64,000 bases of DNA. It comes from DIGJ01 sp041821315 (lineage in GTDB: Bacteria; Bacillota; Clostridia; Lachnospirales; Lachnospiraceae). Positions 52,898-62,268 of the stretch are shown here, piece by piece. Where the stretch lies: positions 124,001 to 188,000 of the forward strand of contig JBGUEO010000002.1 in the NCBI GenBank assembly GCA_041821315.1, written 5' to 3'. The notes beneath the pieces are model-generated. The model ran no database searches and was not told the DNA's origin. It worked only from the letters and a program-made list of their open reading frames with translations. Both the position numbers and the translations under genes were made by a program. Each line of letters opens with the position of its first letter. Within the stretch, counting starts at the first letter, position 1.

Positions 52898-54253
52898 TTG
52901 TTTATTGGAAGAACACAGGAAATTAACTTCTTAGAGGATTATTATAATCGTGAAAAAAATGATATGATGGTTGTGTATGGAAGACGAGGGATTGGAAAGA
53001 CAGAATTACTTCGTAATTTTTCAAAACATAAATCATGTCTGTATTATACGGCAAGGGAATGTTCCGAGAAGGAGCAGCTCCTTTTGATGCAACGAGAATG
53101 GATGGAAGACTATGAGTTAGCAAGCGATGAATTGTCATACGAGTGCTTAATAAAAGAAGCAACGAATCGATATTCGTTACTCATTTTTGATGAATTTCAT
53201 TTGATTTTAAAAAATTCAAGTGATTTTTTAATGGCTTTATTAGAAGCATTGAATGGCATAAGTGAAACGAAAAAATTGATGATTATTCTTTGTAGTTCTT
53301 CTGTAAATTGGGTGGAGAATGATATGGTAAGCTCTATGGGAAAGGGAGCTCTATGTATTTCTGCCTTTCAAAAAATAAAAGAGTTGACGTTTCCAGATAT
53401 TGTTACCCGATTCTCAAATTATTCGGTGGAAGAGTGTATAAAAGTATATGGGATTCTTGGAGGAATGCCAGGATACCTGAATGTTTGGAATGATAAGCGG
53501 AGTGTGAAAGATAATATTTTAGCATTGTTTTTGTATAAAGATGGGCGATTTTATCATGAAGCAGAGAATTTTTTAAAAACAGAACTTCGTGAGCTAGCTT
53601 TATACAATGCGATTCTATCTTGTTTAGCACAAGATAAATTAAAACTAAACGAAATCTATGAGCACACCGGATTTAGTCGAGCAAAAATCAGTGTATATAT
53701 AAAAAATTTGATTGAATTGGATGTTGTTGAAAAAGTCTTTTCCTATGATACGAAAGGAAGAGAAAATACAAAAAAAGGGCTATATCGGATCAAAGACCGA
53801 TTTATTCATTTTTGGTATCGTTTTGTATTTCCTAATTTGTCCAGACTTGAGAGCCGTAAGATCGAAGAAGTGTATCAGGAAAAAATAGAGCCAGTACTCG
53901 ATGAATATTTTAGTCAGTATTTTATAAATGTTTGTCAGGAATATCTGATACTAGTGAGTGATTACAATAAGCTTGATTTTAAAATAAAGAGGATGGGGCA
54001 GTGGTTTGGAAAAGAGGGAAATATAGACTTTATTGGTACTACTTCAAAGGGAACCTATTTTATTGGAATGTGTAAATGGAATCAACTACCGTTTGATGAA
54101 GAGGATTTTGAAGGATTACTTAATCTTGTAAAACAAGCACAAATTGAACCTGATTATTATTATTTGTTTTCTAAAAATGGATTTACTAGCAATTTAGAAG
54201 TTATAGCAAGAGGGATGGAAAATCTTGTTTTGACTGATTTAGAGGATTTGTAA
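52898..54253 (+). CDS. P-loop ATPase with DUF234 domain (archaeal ATPase type)
   Basis: A 451-residue ATPase of the archaeal-type ATPase family. Walker A is VVYGRRGIGKTELL, Walker B is LLIFDEFHLIL, and a winged-helix segment (LNEIYEHTGFSRAKISVYIKNLIELDVVEKV) precedes the C-terminal nuclease-like DUF234 region, where DFKIKRMGQWFGKEGNIDFIG resembles a PD-(D/E)xK-type core. The role of the family is unknown. I start at TTG 52898 because AGGAGAGG lies eight bases upstream. It follows argS directly and precedes a second ATPase. Confidence 0.85.
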   Translation: MFIGRTQEINFLEDYYNREKNDMMVVYGRRGIGKTELLRNFSKHKSCLYYTARECSEKEQLLLMQREWMEDYELASDELSYECLIKEATNRYSLLIFDEFHLILKNSSDFLMALLEALNGISETKKLMIILCSSSVNWVENDMVSSMGKGALCISAFQKIKELTFPDIVTRFSNYSVEECIKVYGILGGMPGYLNVWNDKRSVKDNILALFLYKDGRFYHEAENFLKTELRELALYNAILSCLAQDKLKLNEIYEHTGFSRAKISVYIKNLIELDVVEKVFSYDTKGRENTKKGLYRIKDRFIHFWYRFVFPNLSRLESRKIEEVYQEKIEPVLDEYFSQYFINVCQEYLILVSDYNKLDFKIKRMGQWFGKEGNIDFIGTTSKGTYFIGMCKWNQLPFDEEDFEGLLNLVKQAQIEPDYYYLFSKNGFTSNLEVIARGMENLVLTDLEDL

Positions 54254-54297
54254 TAAAATTATTTTATATAGTTAAAGAAGAAAAGAAGGTATGAGAC

Positions 54298-55605
54298 ATG
54301 TTTCGTGAGACATCGAAATTAGTAATTTATCGAGGACTTTTAGAAGATAGTATTTTATTTCAAATGGCAAGCATTTGTGAAGCATTTTATAATGGGAATT
54401 TTGAAAAAGAAAATTTGATTACGAAAATATATGTACAGATTAATCGGTTACTTGATGTTGCAACACAGTATGGATTTGACAAAAATTTGTGGCATAATTA
54501 TCTTTCATACATTTTAGCTACAAACGAGAATCCGTTTAGTATTACTTGTGAAAAGGTAGGCGCAAATGAGGGTACCGTAAATCAGTTTGCTAAAAATGAT
54601 TATCGCATTTTTAAGGCATTATTTGATTATGATTTTAAACCGATGGAACAAACACTTGGAATTAATTGCTTTGATGTAATTACAAACTATACTTCCATTG
54701 TAAAGCCAGAGAGACGCTATAATAAAAGTGTAAGCGATAAGGTTAAATTATTGAGTGAACAGATAGAAGTAGCAAAGGGTGAGGATGAGATTTTCGAGAC
54801 GGTAACGAATTTCTATCAGGCATATGGTGTTGGAAAATTTGGACTTAATAAAGCATTTCGCATTTATCGCGATGAGGAAGGCGAATTGATTCGACCAATT
54901 ACAAATACAGAAGAAATTTATCTGTCCGATTTGGTTGGTTATGAAATTCAAAAGCAAAAACTTATTGACAATACGGAAGCCTTTGTAGATGGAAGAAAAG
55001 CAAATAATGCATTATTATTTGGTGATAGTGGTACCGGAAAGTCTACAAGCATTAAAGCTATTTTAAATGAATATTATGACAGAGGACTTCGCATTATTGA
55101 GATTTATAAGCATCAGTTTCAAGATTTGTCGACGGTTATTTCTCAAGTAAAAAATCGTAATTATCGTTTTATTATTTATATGGACGACTTGTCCTTTGAA
55201 GAATTTGAAATTGAATATAAATATCTAAAAGCGGTTATTGAAGGCGGGCTTGAAACGAAGCCTGATAATGTTTTAATTTATGCGACATCCAATCGGAGAC
55301 ATTTAATTCGAGAGACCTGGAACGATCGTGAAGATGTTAGTCATGACAATGGAATGCATAAGTCAGATACCATGCAGGAAAAATTGTCACTTGTAAATCG
55401 TTTTGGAATTACGATTAATTATTCAAAACCTTCACAAAACGAATATTTTGAAATTGTAAAAGTGCTTGCGAAAAAACAGGGGAATATTTTGCTTTCAGAA
55501 GAAGAGCTTTGTGCGCAGGCAAATATGTGGGAGCTAAGTCATGGAGGTATTTCTGGGCGTACAGCACAGCAATTTGTAAATTACCTTGCAGGTAAAACAA
55601 TATAG
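54298..55605 (+). CDS. DUF815 AAA-type ATPase
   Basis: A 435-residue ATPase of the DUF815 family. Walker A is LLFGDSGTGKSTSIKAIL, Walker B is FIIYMDDLSFEEFE, and ATSNRRHLIRETW is the sensor region followed by the family stretch EKLSLVNRFGITINY. The first 190 residues are helical and family-specific. Members resemble AAA+ loaders but function is unknown. It lies 44 bases after the DUF234 ATPase with AAGAAGG ahead of the ATG, and is probably cotranscribed. Confidence 0.9.
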   Translation: MFRETSKLVIYRGLLEDSILFQMASICEAFYNGNFEKENLITKIYVQINRLLDVATQYGFDKNLWHNYLSYILATNENPFSITCEKVGANEGTVNQFAKNDYRIFKALFDYDFKPMEQTLGINCFDVITNYTSIVKPERRYNKSVSDKVKLLSEQIEVAKGEDEIFETVTNFYQAYGVGKFGLNKAFRIYRDEEGELIRPITNTEEIYLSDLVGYEIQKQKLIDNTEAFVDGRKANNALLFGDSGTGKSTSIKAILNEYYDRGLRIIEIYKHQFQDLSTVISQVKNRNYRFIIYMDDLSFEEFEIEYKYLKAVIEGGLETKPDNVLIYATSNRRHLIRETWNDREDVSHDNGMHKSDTMQEKLSLVNRFGITINYSKPSQNEYFEIVKVLAKKQGNILLSEEELCAQANMWELSHGGISGRTAQQFVNYLAGKTI

Positions 55606-55662
55606 AGGAAGAGAAGCAGAGTAAATGATTCTAAAGTGAATGCTACAAAGAAAGGATTATTT

Positions 55663-56532
55663 GTGAATCAAAGAAGAGAGATACAGATGATAGGGCTGGA
55701 TTTGGATGGAACCGTTCTTAATGATAAAAAAGAAATTTCAGAACGAAGCAAACGAGTAATTCGTGCAGCAATAAAAAGGGGAGTTGTGGTACTTCCAGCA
55801 ACGGGAAGACCACTTGAGGGAATTCCTAGTGAATTTTTAGAGATAGAGGGAATACGCTATGTATTAAGCGCAAATGGTGCAGTCATCTATGACTTAGTGG
55901 AAGAAAAAAAGCTATACGAAGACTGTATGGATTATGAATTAGTGTTACCAATTTTGCATCAACTAAAAAAAACGGAAAGCATGGTAGATGTATTTATTGA
56001 TGGTGTTGGTTATGTGGAGCGTGAGAATTTCTTACATAATATTAAATACACAACAAATGATGCAGCACGTGAGTATTTGATAAAAACAAGAAATCCAGTG
56101 GATAATTTGATTGAATTTGTCACTTACAAAAAGAAAAATATAGAAAAAATAACCATTAATTTCCGTGTGCTAAAAGATGGAACACTACATGGAAAAGAAG
56201 AGGTATTACACATATTAGAGGCATATCATAACTTTGCAATAGTTTCTGGTGTACCTACGAACTTAGAAATAACAAAGAAGACGGCGACAAAGGGCAATGG
56301 GCTTTTAGTTCTAGGGCAACTATTAGGTATCGAGAAAAATTCTATTATGGCTGTTGGCGATAGTGGAAACGATATTGAAATGCTACAAGTAGTTGGACTG
56401 GGAGTTGCAATGGAAAATTCAACTCAAGATGTAATAGAAGTGGCGGATTTTGTAACAAAATCAAATGAAGAAGACGGAGTCGCTTGTGCGATTGAACACT
56501 TTGTGTTAAACTCTTTTGAGATATGTGAATAA
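55663..56532 (+). CDS. Cof-type HAD-IIB phosphatase
   Basis: A 289-residue HAD-superfamily phosphatase of the Cof/YidA type. Motif I is IGLDLDGTVLNDKKEIS, motif II the Thr in PATGRP, motif III the Lys in TKKTATKGNGL, and motif IV is AVGDSGNDIEML. The C2-type cap lies between. These enzymes act on sugar phosphates and nucleotide cofactors; the exact substrate is unknown. Start is GTG at 55663, seven bases after AAAGGA; a GTG at 55636 is in frame but has no such site. Confidence 0.9.
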   Translation: MNQRREIQMIGLDLDGTVLNDKKEISERSKRVIRAAIKRGVVVLPATGRPLEGIPSEFLEIEGIRYVLSANGAVIYDLVEEKKLYEDCMDYELVLPILHQLKKTESMVDVFIDGVGYVERENFLHNIKYTTNDAAREYLIKTRNPVDNLIEFVTYKKKNIEKITINFRVLKDGTLHGKEEVLHILEAYHNFAIVSGVPTNLEITKKTATKGNGLLVLGQLLGIEKNSIMAVGDSGNDIEMLQVVGLGVAMENSTQDVIEVADFVTKSNEEDGVACAIEHFVLNSFEICE

Positions 56533-56568
56533 AGGAAATAAATGGTTTATTAAGAAAAGGATTGTACG

Positions 56569-57612
56569 ATGAAAACGAGTGATTTTAAATTTAATTTACC
56601 AGCAGAGCTTATTGCGCAAGATCCGTTAGAAGACAGATCGAGTTCAAGACTTTTGGTATTGGATAAACAAACAGGTAGATATAAACACGATAGTTTTAAA
56701 CAGATTACAAATTATTTAAGACCAGGGGATTGTCTGGTTCGAAATAATACAAAGGTTATTCCAGCACGATTAATCGGCGAAAAAGAAGGAACAGGAGCAC
56801 ATATTGAAGTGCTCTTATTAAAACGAAAAGAAAATGATATATGGGAAACCTTAGTAAAGCCGGGAAAGAAGGCTAAAATTGGGACAAGAATTTCATTTGG
56901 AAATGGAATTTTAATAGGAGAAGTAATCGAGATTGTGGAAGAGGGAAATCGTCATATTCAATTTCAATATGAGGGTATTTTTGAGGAAATTTTAGATGAA
57001 CTTGGTCAAATGCCTCTACCTCCTTATATTACGCATGAATTAAAGGATAAAAATCGTTATCAGACCGTCTATGCAAAATATGAAGGTTCTGCGGCTGCAC
57101 CGACGGCAGGGCTTCATTTTACAGAAGAATTGTTTAGAGAAATAGAACAGATGGGTGTAATTGTTGCAAATGTTACATTACATGTGGGACTTGGAACGTT
57201 TCGTCCAGTTAAGGTAGATGATGTAACGAAACATCACATGCATTCAGAATTTTATCAGGTGGAAGTTGCAGAAGCAAAGAAAATGAATGATGCAAAGGCG
57301 AAGGGTAATCGCATAATTTGTGTTGGAACTACGAGTTGCCGGACCATTGAATCAGCAGCCGATAAAAATGGAATTATTATTCCAGGGAGTGGGGATACAC
57401 AGATTTTTATTTATCCAGGATATCAGTTTAAAGTGATGGATGGACTGATTACTAATTTTCATTTGCCAGAATCTACATTATTAATGCTTGTTTCTGCATT
57501 GGCGGGTAAAGAATCAATTATGGCAGCATATGAAGAGGCTGTTCGTGAACGGTATCGCTTCTTTAGTTTTGGAGATGCTATGTTTATCGCAGAACATGAT
57601 AGGTACAAATAA
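56569..57612 (+). CDS. queA: S-adenosylmethionine:tRNA ribosyltransferase-isomerase
   Basis: A 347-residue QueA, which adds an epoxycyclopentane unit from AdoMet to tRNA during queuosine synthesis. FKFNLPAELIAQDPLEDRSSSRLL, GSAAAPTAGLHFTEELF, VTLHVGLGTFRPV and TNFHLPESTLLMLVSALAG are hallmarks. AAAGGA precedes the ATG. No tgt or other queuosine gene is next to it here. Confidence 0.97.
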   Translation: MKTSDFKFNLPAELIAQDPLEDRSSSRLLVLDKQTGRYKHDSFKQITNYLRPGDCLVRNNTKVIPARLIGEKEGTGAHIEVLLLKRKENDIWETLVKPGKKAKIGTRISFGNGILIGEVIEIVEEGNRHIQFQYEGIFEEILDELGQMPLPPYITHELKDKNRYQTVYAKYEGSAAAPTAGLHFTEELFREIEQMGVIVANVTLHVGLGTFRPVKVDDVTKHHMHSEFYQVEVAEAKKMNDAKAKGNRIICVGTTSCRTIESAADKNGIIIPGSGDTQIFIYPGYQFKVMDGLITNFHLPESTLLMLVSALAGKESIMAAYEEAVRERYRFFSFGDAMFIAEHDRYK

Positions 57613-57658
57613 GAATAAAAATGATGAGAGATTGTTAAATTGGAGCAAGGAGCTACGT

Positions 57659-58558
57659 ATGAGAAAAAAAATGTTGTTCATTTATAATCCGCATGCAGGA
57701 AAGGAAGCATTAAAAAATAAACTTTCCGACGTATTAGAAATATTTATGGATGCAGATTATGAGGTTACAATTTATGCAACAAAACAGTCGAAAGAAGCCA
57801 CCGATATTGTAAAATTGCGAGGAGATAAATTTGATCTTATTGTTTGTTCTGGTGGAGATGGAACGTTAAATGAGGTGACAGATGGTCTAATGACATTAGA
57901 AAACAGACCTCCTTGTGGATACATTCCAACTGGAACGGTAAATGATTTTGCAACGACCCTTCATATACCAAAAAATATTATTATGGCTGCAAACAATGTA
58001 ATTGAGGGCGAATTATTCCCTTGTGATATTGGCTCTCTAAACGGAGATTTTTATAATTATATAGCTGCATTTGGTGCGTTCACAGAAGTTGCCTATGAAA
58101 CGTCACAGGAAATAAAAAATATTTTTGGGCGAATGGCATATTTCTTGGATGGTGTTAAACGATTGCCAAATTTAAAGTCATACCATATCAAAGTTGAATT
58201 GGAAACGGAGTCTTTTGAAGATGAAATTATTTTTGGAATGATTACAAATTCAAAATCAGTGGGTGGATTTAAAGGAATTACTGGGCGAAATGTGAAACTT
58301 GATGATGGGTTATTTGAAGTAGCACTTATAAAAAATCCACAAAATGCAGGGGAGTTGCAAGCAATTGTAAACTCTTTGTTAACGAGAGAAGCAAATTCAA
58401 AGTATATTTATGCCTTTGCTACTAGTCATATTATTTTAAGTTGTGAGGATGAAATTTCTTGGACACTCGATGGGGAATATGGAGGAAGCTTTAAACAGGC
58501 GGAAATCGTTAATTATAAGCAGGCAATTCGTTATATAAAAGGTAAGAAAAGTAAGTAA
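57659..58558 (+). CDS. YegS/DgkB-family lipid kinase
   Basis: A 299-residue diacylglycerol/lipid kinase. IYNPHAGKEALKNKL opens the protein, the nucleotide loop is CSGGDGTLNEV, GYIPTGTVNDFATTL and DIGSLNGDFYNYIAAFGAFTEVAYET follow, and the C-terminal beta domain contains WTLDGEYGG. The likely substrate is diacylglycerol, for phospholipid recycling at the membrane face. The frame opens at 57488 in queA, but CAAGGAG and family length set the ATG at 57659. Confidence 0.92.
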   Translation: MRKKMLFIYNPHAGKEALKNKLSDVLEIFMDADYEVTIYATKQSKEATDIVKLRGDKFDLIVCSGGDGTLNEVTDGLMTLENRPPCGYIPTGTVNDFATTLHIPKNIIMAANNVIEGELFPCDIGSLNGDFYNYIAAFGAFTEVAYETSQEIKNIFGRMAYFLDGVKRLPNLKSYHIKVELETESFEDEIIFGMITNSKSVGGFKGITGRNVKLDDGLFEVALIKNPQNAGELQAIVNSLLTREANSKYIYAFATSHIILSCEDEISWTLDGEYGGSFKQAEIVNYKQAIRYIKGKKSK

Positions 58559-58569
58559 AGTGGAAGCTA

Positions 58570-58607
58570 AAAAATAAGGGGTGCAAATTTTGCACCCCTT
58601 ATTTTTA
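58570..58607. terminator. Bidirectional terminator between lipid kinase and aroA
   Basis: AAAAATAAGGGGTGCAAA and TTTGCACCCCTTATTTTT in 58570-58606 form a 17-18-bp stem with minimal loop. It serves the plus-strand kinase gene and overlaps the converging aroA stop. Confidence 0.92.
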
Positions 58608-59885
58608 CGCTATAATTAATTGGTGTAAGTCCTCATAAAAGTTAGGATATGATATATCGACACATTCTCCATTTTTAAGAGTTGTAGTTCCGTCTGCTAT
58701 AAGGCCAGCAATGGAAAAGGACATTGCAATCCGATGATCAAGGTTCGTTTCAATTACAGCACCTTTTAAAGGGTTGCCTCCTTTAATAATCATTCCATCA
58801 TCGGTTGCCCTGACATCAACTCCCATTAGGGAAAGATTATGTACCACCACATTAATACGATTGGATTCTTTTACTTTAAGTTCTTGGGCATCTTTAATAA
58901 TCGTCGTTCCATTTGCAAAAGAAGCTAATACGGCGAGAATGGGTAGCTCATCGATTAGACTTGGGATTCGTGTCCCGCCAATTGTAACACCATGTAGAGA
59001 AGATGACTTAACCAAAAGATCAGCCACAGGCTCACTGCATAAGAGTCGCTCGTTTTGAAGGGTAATGTTGGCACCCATCTCTTGCATCACGGTTATCATA
59101 CCATCTCTGGTTTCATTAATACCAACATTTTTTATAAGAACTTCCGAATTTGGAACAATTGCAGCAGCAGCCATAAAATAAGCCGCGGATGATATATCAC
59201 CAGGAACGTCTACTTTTTGTCCATAAAGTTGAGCGTTTGGAATTATAGTCGCAGTAGTATCATTCGTTGTGATGGAACCGCCAAAATAACGCAACATAAG
59301 TTCCGTATGATTTCTTGAACAGACAGGTTCAGTGACAGAAGTTTCTCCATCGGCATAAAGACCTGCAAGTAAAATAGATGATTTGATTTGTGCGGAAGCT
59401 ACTGGCGACAAATAATGAATTCCATGAAGGGGAGCAGGAGTTATTTTAAGTGGAACACAACCGGTTCCATGGATACTTTCAATAACGGCACCCATACTTG
59501 ATAGCGGTGAAATAATTCGATTCATTGGACGTCTTTGAATGGAAGCATCTCCATTCATTGTACTTTCGAATAATTGACCGGATAAGATACCAGACATAAG
59601 TCTGGCAGTTGTTCCACTGTTTCCGACATCAAGGACTTCGCTTGGAGTAGATAGTCCATATAACCCTTTTCCATAAATTTCAATCACATTGCCATTATCT
59701 TTAATTTGGATTCCCATTTTTTGAAAACATGAAATTGTGGAAAGACAATCTGCACCTTTTAAAAAATTGGTAACTTCAGTTATGCCCTTTGAAATAGAAC
59801 CTAGCATAATGGCTCGATGGGAAATTGATTTATCGCCTGGAATGGTTAATTCGCCTTTGAGCGAGGTGGCCTTTTTTTGTTTCAT
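58605..59885 (-). CDS. aroA: 3-phosphoshikimate 1-carboxyvinyltransferase (EPSP synthase)
   Basis: A 426-residue EPSP synthase of the shikimate pathway. GDKSISHRAIMLGSI binds shikimate 3-phosphate, DVGNSGTTARLMSGIL is the PEP-binding signature, and RPMNRIISPLSSMGA and KVKESNRI with the DHRIAMSFSIAGL end complete the active site. The Gly-to-Ala type change of insensitive enzymes is not evident in NSGTTARLM. It is last in the aroF-tyrA-aroA operon, 14 bases after tyrA, with AAAGGAG ahead of the ATG. Confidence 0.97.
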   Translation of the reverse strand: MKQKKATSLKGELTIPGDKSISHRAIMLGSISKGITEVTNFLKGADCLSTISCFQKMGIQIKDNGNVIEIYGKGLYGLSTPSEVLDVGNSGTTARLMSGILSGQLFESTMNGDASIQRRPMNRIISPLSSMGAVIESIHGTGCVPLKITPAPLHGIHYLSPVASAQIKSSILLAGLYADGETSVTEPVCSRNHTELMLRYFGGSITTNDTTATIIPNAQLYGQKVDVPGDISSAAYFMAAAAIVPNSEVLIKNVGINETRDGMITVMQEMGANITLQNERLLCSEPVADLLVKSSSLHGVTIGGTRIPSLIDELPILAVLASFANGTTIIKDAQELKVKESNRINVVVHNLSLMGVDVRATDDGMIIKGGNPLKGAVIETNLDHRIAMSFSIAGLIADGTTTLKNGECVDISYPNFYEDLHQLIIA

Positions 59886-59899
59886 TTAATAAACTCCTT

Positions 59900-61009
59900 T
59901 CAGCGTTCGTAAATCGTATAGTTTTGTTTCTTTAAAAGTGCAAGTCCTTCTTCATAGGAAGTTTGATTATATAATTCAATGCGCAAAACGCCTTCAGCAA
60001 ATTCTCGATTGTGGATGATTCCTATATTTTTAATACTAATCGAATGGGTGGCTAGTTGGGTTGCAATGGAGGCAATGGCACCAGTCTCATCCATAATATC
60101 CAAATAAATTTCAAAGCTACGATCAAAGATGCCACCCGTTTGACCGGGAATACTATTACGGTAATTTTTTGCGGAATTAAAATAATCATAAAGGGCATCC
60201 TCATCCATCGTTTCGATTGCAACGGTTATTTGCTCTAAGCTAGATTGATATAATTGTAAGAACTTTAATATGCTTTTTCGATTTGTTAAACAGATATTTT
60301 GCCACATAGTGGGAGAAGAAGATGCAATACGTGTGATATCTTTAAAACCACCAGCGGCTAAGGTGAGCATCTGATTTGAATTATCATCATTCGTTTCGAC
60401 TAAGTGCACTAAGGAAGAAGCAATAATATGGGGAACATGACTAATTGCTGCGACAATATCATCATGACGCTTGCAATCAAGCATTACAGGAATTGCATGA
60501 ACATCTGTAACAATTTGTAACATCAGTTCTATTAAATTCGTTGGCGTATCCTCATTTGGAGTTAAGATATAAAATGCATTTTCAAGCAGATAAGAACTGG
60601 AATTGTGGTATCCCGTTCGTTCGGAACCAGCCATTGGATGTCCACCAATAAAATTTTTCTTGAGTCCAAGTTCTTTGACCGACAGATCAATGGTTCCTTT
60701 TACGCTTCCAACATCGGTAATCAAGCAGGTGGACTTAATCATTCCTTTTAGCTTTGATAAATATTTAATATTCTCTAAAACAGGAGCACATAGAAAGATG
60801 ATATCACATTCTGAAAAATGAGTCATCAGATTGTTATCTACATAATCAAGAACTCCATCTTCTCTTGCATCTTGTAAAGATTGATTGGAGGAATCATGAT
60901 AATTATAGGCTACCATAATGCAATTAGGGTTTGCGTCTCGAAGAGCACGTGCAATGGAACCGCCAATTAATCCAAATCCAATAAATCCAATTGTAATTGA
61001 TTGAAGCAT
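59900..61009 (-). CDS. tyrA: Prephenate dehydrogenase with ACT domain
   Basis: A 369-residue NAD(P)-dependent prephenate dehydrogenase of tyrosine synthesis. GFIGFGLIGGSIARALR is the nucleotide motif; TDVGSVKGTI, FIGGHPMAGSERTGY and AAISHVPHIIASSLV are family segments, with the catalytic His in the first of the last two. The C-terminal 75 residues (YLDIMDETGAIASIATQLATHSI on) form an ACT domain, so feedback by tyrosine is expected. It starts 11 bases after the aroF stop. Confidence 0.96.
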   Translation of the reverse strand: MLQSITIGFIGFGLIGGSIARALRDANPNCIMVAYNYHDSSNQSLQDAREDGVLDYVDNNLMTHFSECDIIFLCAPVLENIKYLSKLKGMIKSTCLITDVGSVKGTIDLSVKELGLKKNFIGGHPMAGSERTGYHNSSSYLLENAFYILTPNEDTPTNLIELMLQIVTDVHAIPVMLDCKRHDDIVAAISHVPHIIASSLVHLVETNDDNSNQMLTLAAGGFKDITRIASSSPTMWQNICLTNRKSILKFLQLYQSSLEQITVAIETMDEDALYDYFNSAKNYRNSIPGQTGGIFDRSFEIYLDIMDETGAIASIATQLATHSISIKNIGIIHNREFAEGVLRIELYNQTSYEEGLALLKKQNYTIYER

Positions 61010-61020
61010 AATAGATTCTC

Positions 61021-62034
61021 CTAAAATCGCTTATTCATAAGTTCGATAAATGGTCGAAGGTCATGGATAAGCGTATCAAATTGACTAAAAGTTAATGATT
61101 GCGGCCCATCCGATAAAGCCTTGGTTGGGTTTGGGTGAGTTTCAATCATAAGACCATCTGCACCACAAGCAACGGAGGCTTTTGATAGTGGAGCGACATA
61201 AGCGCGAACACCAGTTGCATGACTTGGATCAACAATAATTGGCAAATGACTTTTTTCCTTTATTACAGGGATTGCACTAAGATCAAGAGTATTTCTGGTT
61301 GCGGTTTCAAACGAACGAATTCCTCTTTCACATAAAACTACATTTGGATTTCCTTCGGCCATGATGTATTCTGCTGCATTTAACCATTCATCAATGGTAG
61401 CAGATAACCCACGTTTTAATAAGACCGGAAGACCCGTTTTTCCAGCTTCTTTTAAAAGATAGAAGTTTTGCATATTTCTTGCACCGATTTGCAGCATATC
61501 CACATATTTGGATGCAGCCTGGATGGCTTCTAAGCTAGTTACTTCACAAACAATCGATAATCCCGTTTCATCGCGGGCTTCCTTCATTAACTTAAGACCA
61601 TCTTCTTCAAGACCTTGAAATGAGTAAGGGGAAGTTCTGGGCTTATAAGCGCCCCCGCGAAGTATTTGTGCGCCAGATTTTTTGATAGCCTTTGCTGTTT
61701 CCATTACCTGTTCTTCACTTTCAACGGCACAAGGACCAGACATAATGACAAAGTTATCGCCACCTATAAGGGTATTACCTACGCTTACAATACTAGGGAG
61801 TGGGTGAAACTTCTTATTAGAAAGTTTATAACTTTCCGTTACTTCTACTATTTTTTCAACATCATCAAATAACTCTAAATTTTTATCTCGCAAACGTGTT
61901 TTATCGCCCACGACACCAATAATTGTTACTTCTTTCCCATTTGATAAATGAGCCTCTAATTGATTGCTTTTGATTATATTTAATATTTGACGAACGGAGC
62001 CTTCTTTTGCACCCGATTTCATTACGATAATCAT
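61021..62034 (-). CDS. aroF: 3-deoxy-7-phosphoheptulonate synthase (type I beta)
   Basis: A 337-residue DAHP synthase joining phosphoenolpyruvate and erythrose 4-phosphate. Residues 1-70 form the ferredoxin-like regulatory domain of the AroA-I-beta class (MKSGAKEGSVRQILNIIKSN), followed by the barrel with IMSGPCAVESEEQ, LRGGAYKPRTSPYSFQGL and VDPSHATGVRAYV. The N-terminal domain gives allosteric control by an aromatic amino acid in relatives. It is first in the aromatic operon, with AAAGGAG ahead of the ATG and a strong promoter upstream. Confidence 0.96.
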   Translation of the reverse strand: MIIVMKSGAKEGSVRQILNIIKSNQLEAHLSNGKEVTIIGVVGDKTRLRDKNLELFDDVEKIVEVTESYKLSNKKFHPLPSIVSVGNTLIGGDNFVIMSGPCAVESEEQVMETAKAIKKSGAQILRGGAYKPRTSPYSFQGLEEDGLKLMKEARDETGLSIVCEVTSLEAIQAASKYVDMLQIGARNMQNFYLLKEAGKTGLPVLLKRGLSATIDEWLNAAEYIMAEGNPNVVLCERGIRSFETATRNTLDLSAIPVIKEKSHLPIIVDPSHATGVRAYVAPLSKASVACGADGLMIETHPNPTKALSDGPQSLTFSQFDTLIHDLRPFIELMNKRF

Positions 62035-62082
62035 ATGATAATCTCCTTTGTTAGTTCAATATAAGTAAATTCTATAACAGTA

Positions 62083-62130
62083 GTTCTTTAGAACATTAAT
62101 GATTGTACTATACGTAGAAGTTAATGTCAA
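62083..62130 (-). promoter_or_regulatory. Promoter of aroF-tyrA-aroA operon with overlapping palindrome
   Basis: On the minus strand TTGACA (62130-62125) and TACAAT (62107-62102) are 17 bases apart. GTTCT-TT-AGAAC at 62083-62094 sits at the expected start site and could be an operator or a short leader hairpin. No T-box or tryptophan-type attenuator is seen in the leader. Confidence 0.7.
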
Positions 62131-62268
62131 TACTGTGTTGCGTTAAACTTTTACGCTTCAACGCATAATCTAAAGTAATTTGTTAAAAAAGGATATAATA
62201 GTTGTATTATCTGAAAAATTTTAGTAAAATATAGACATGAAAAATAATTTGAATTGGAGGAGTTTATT

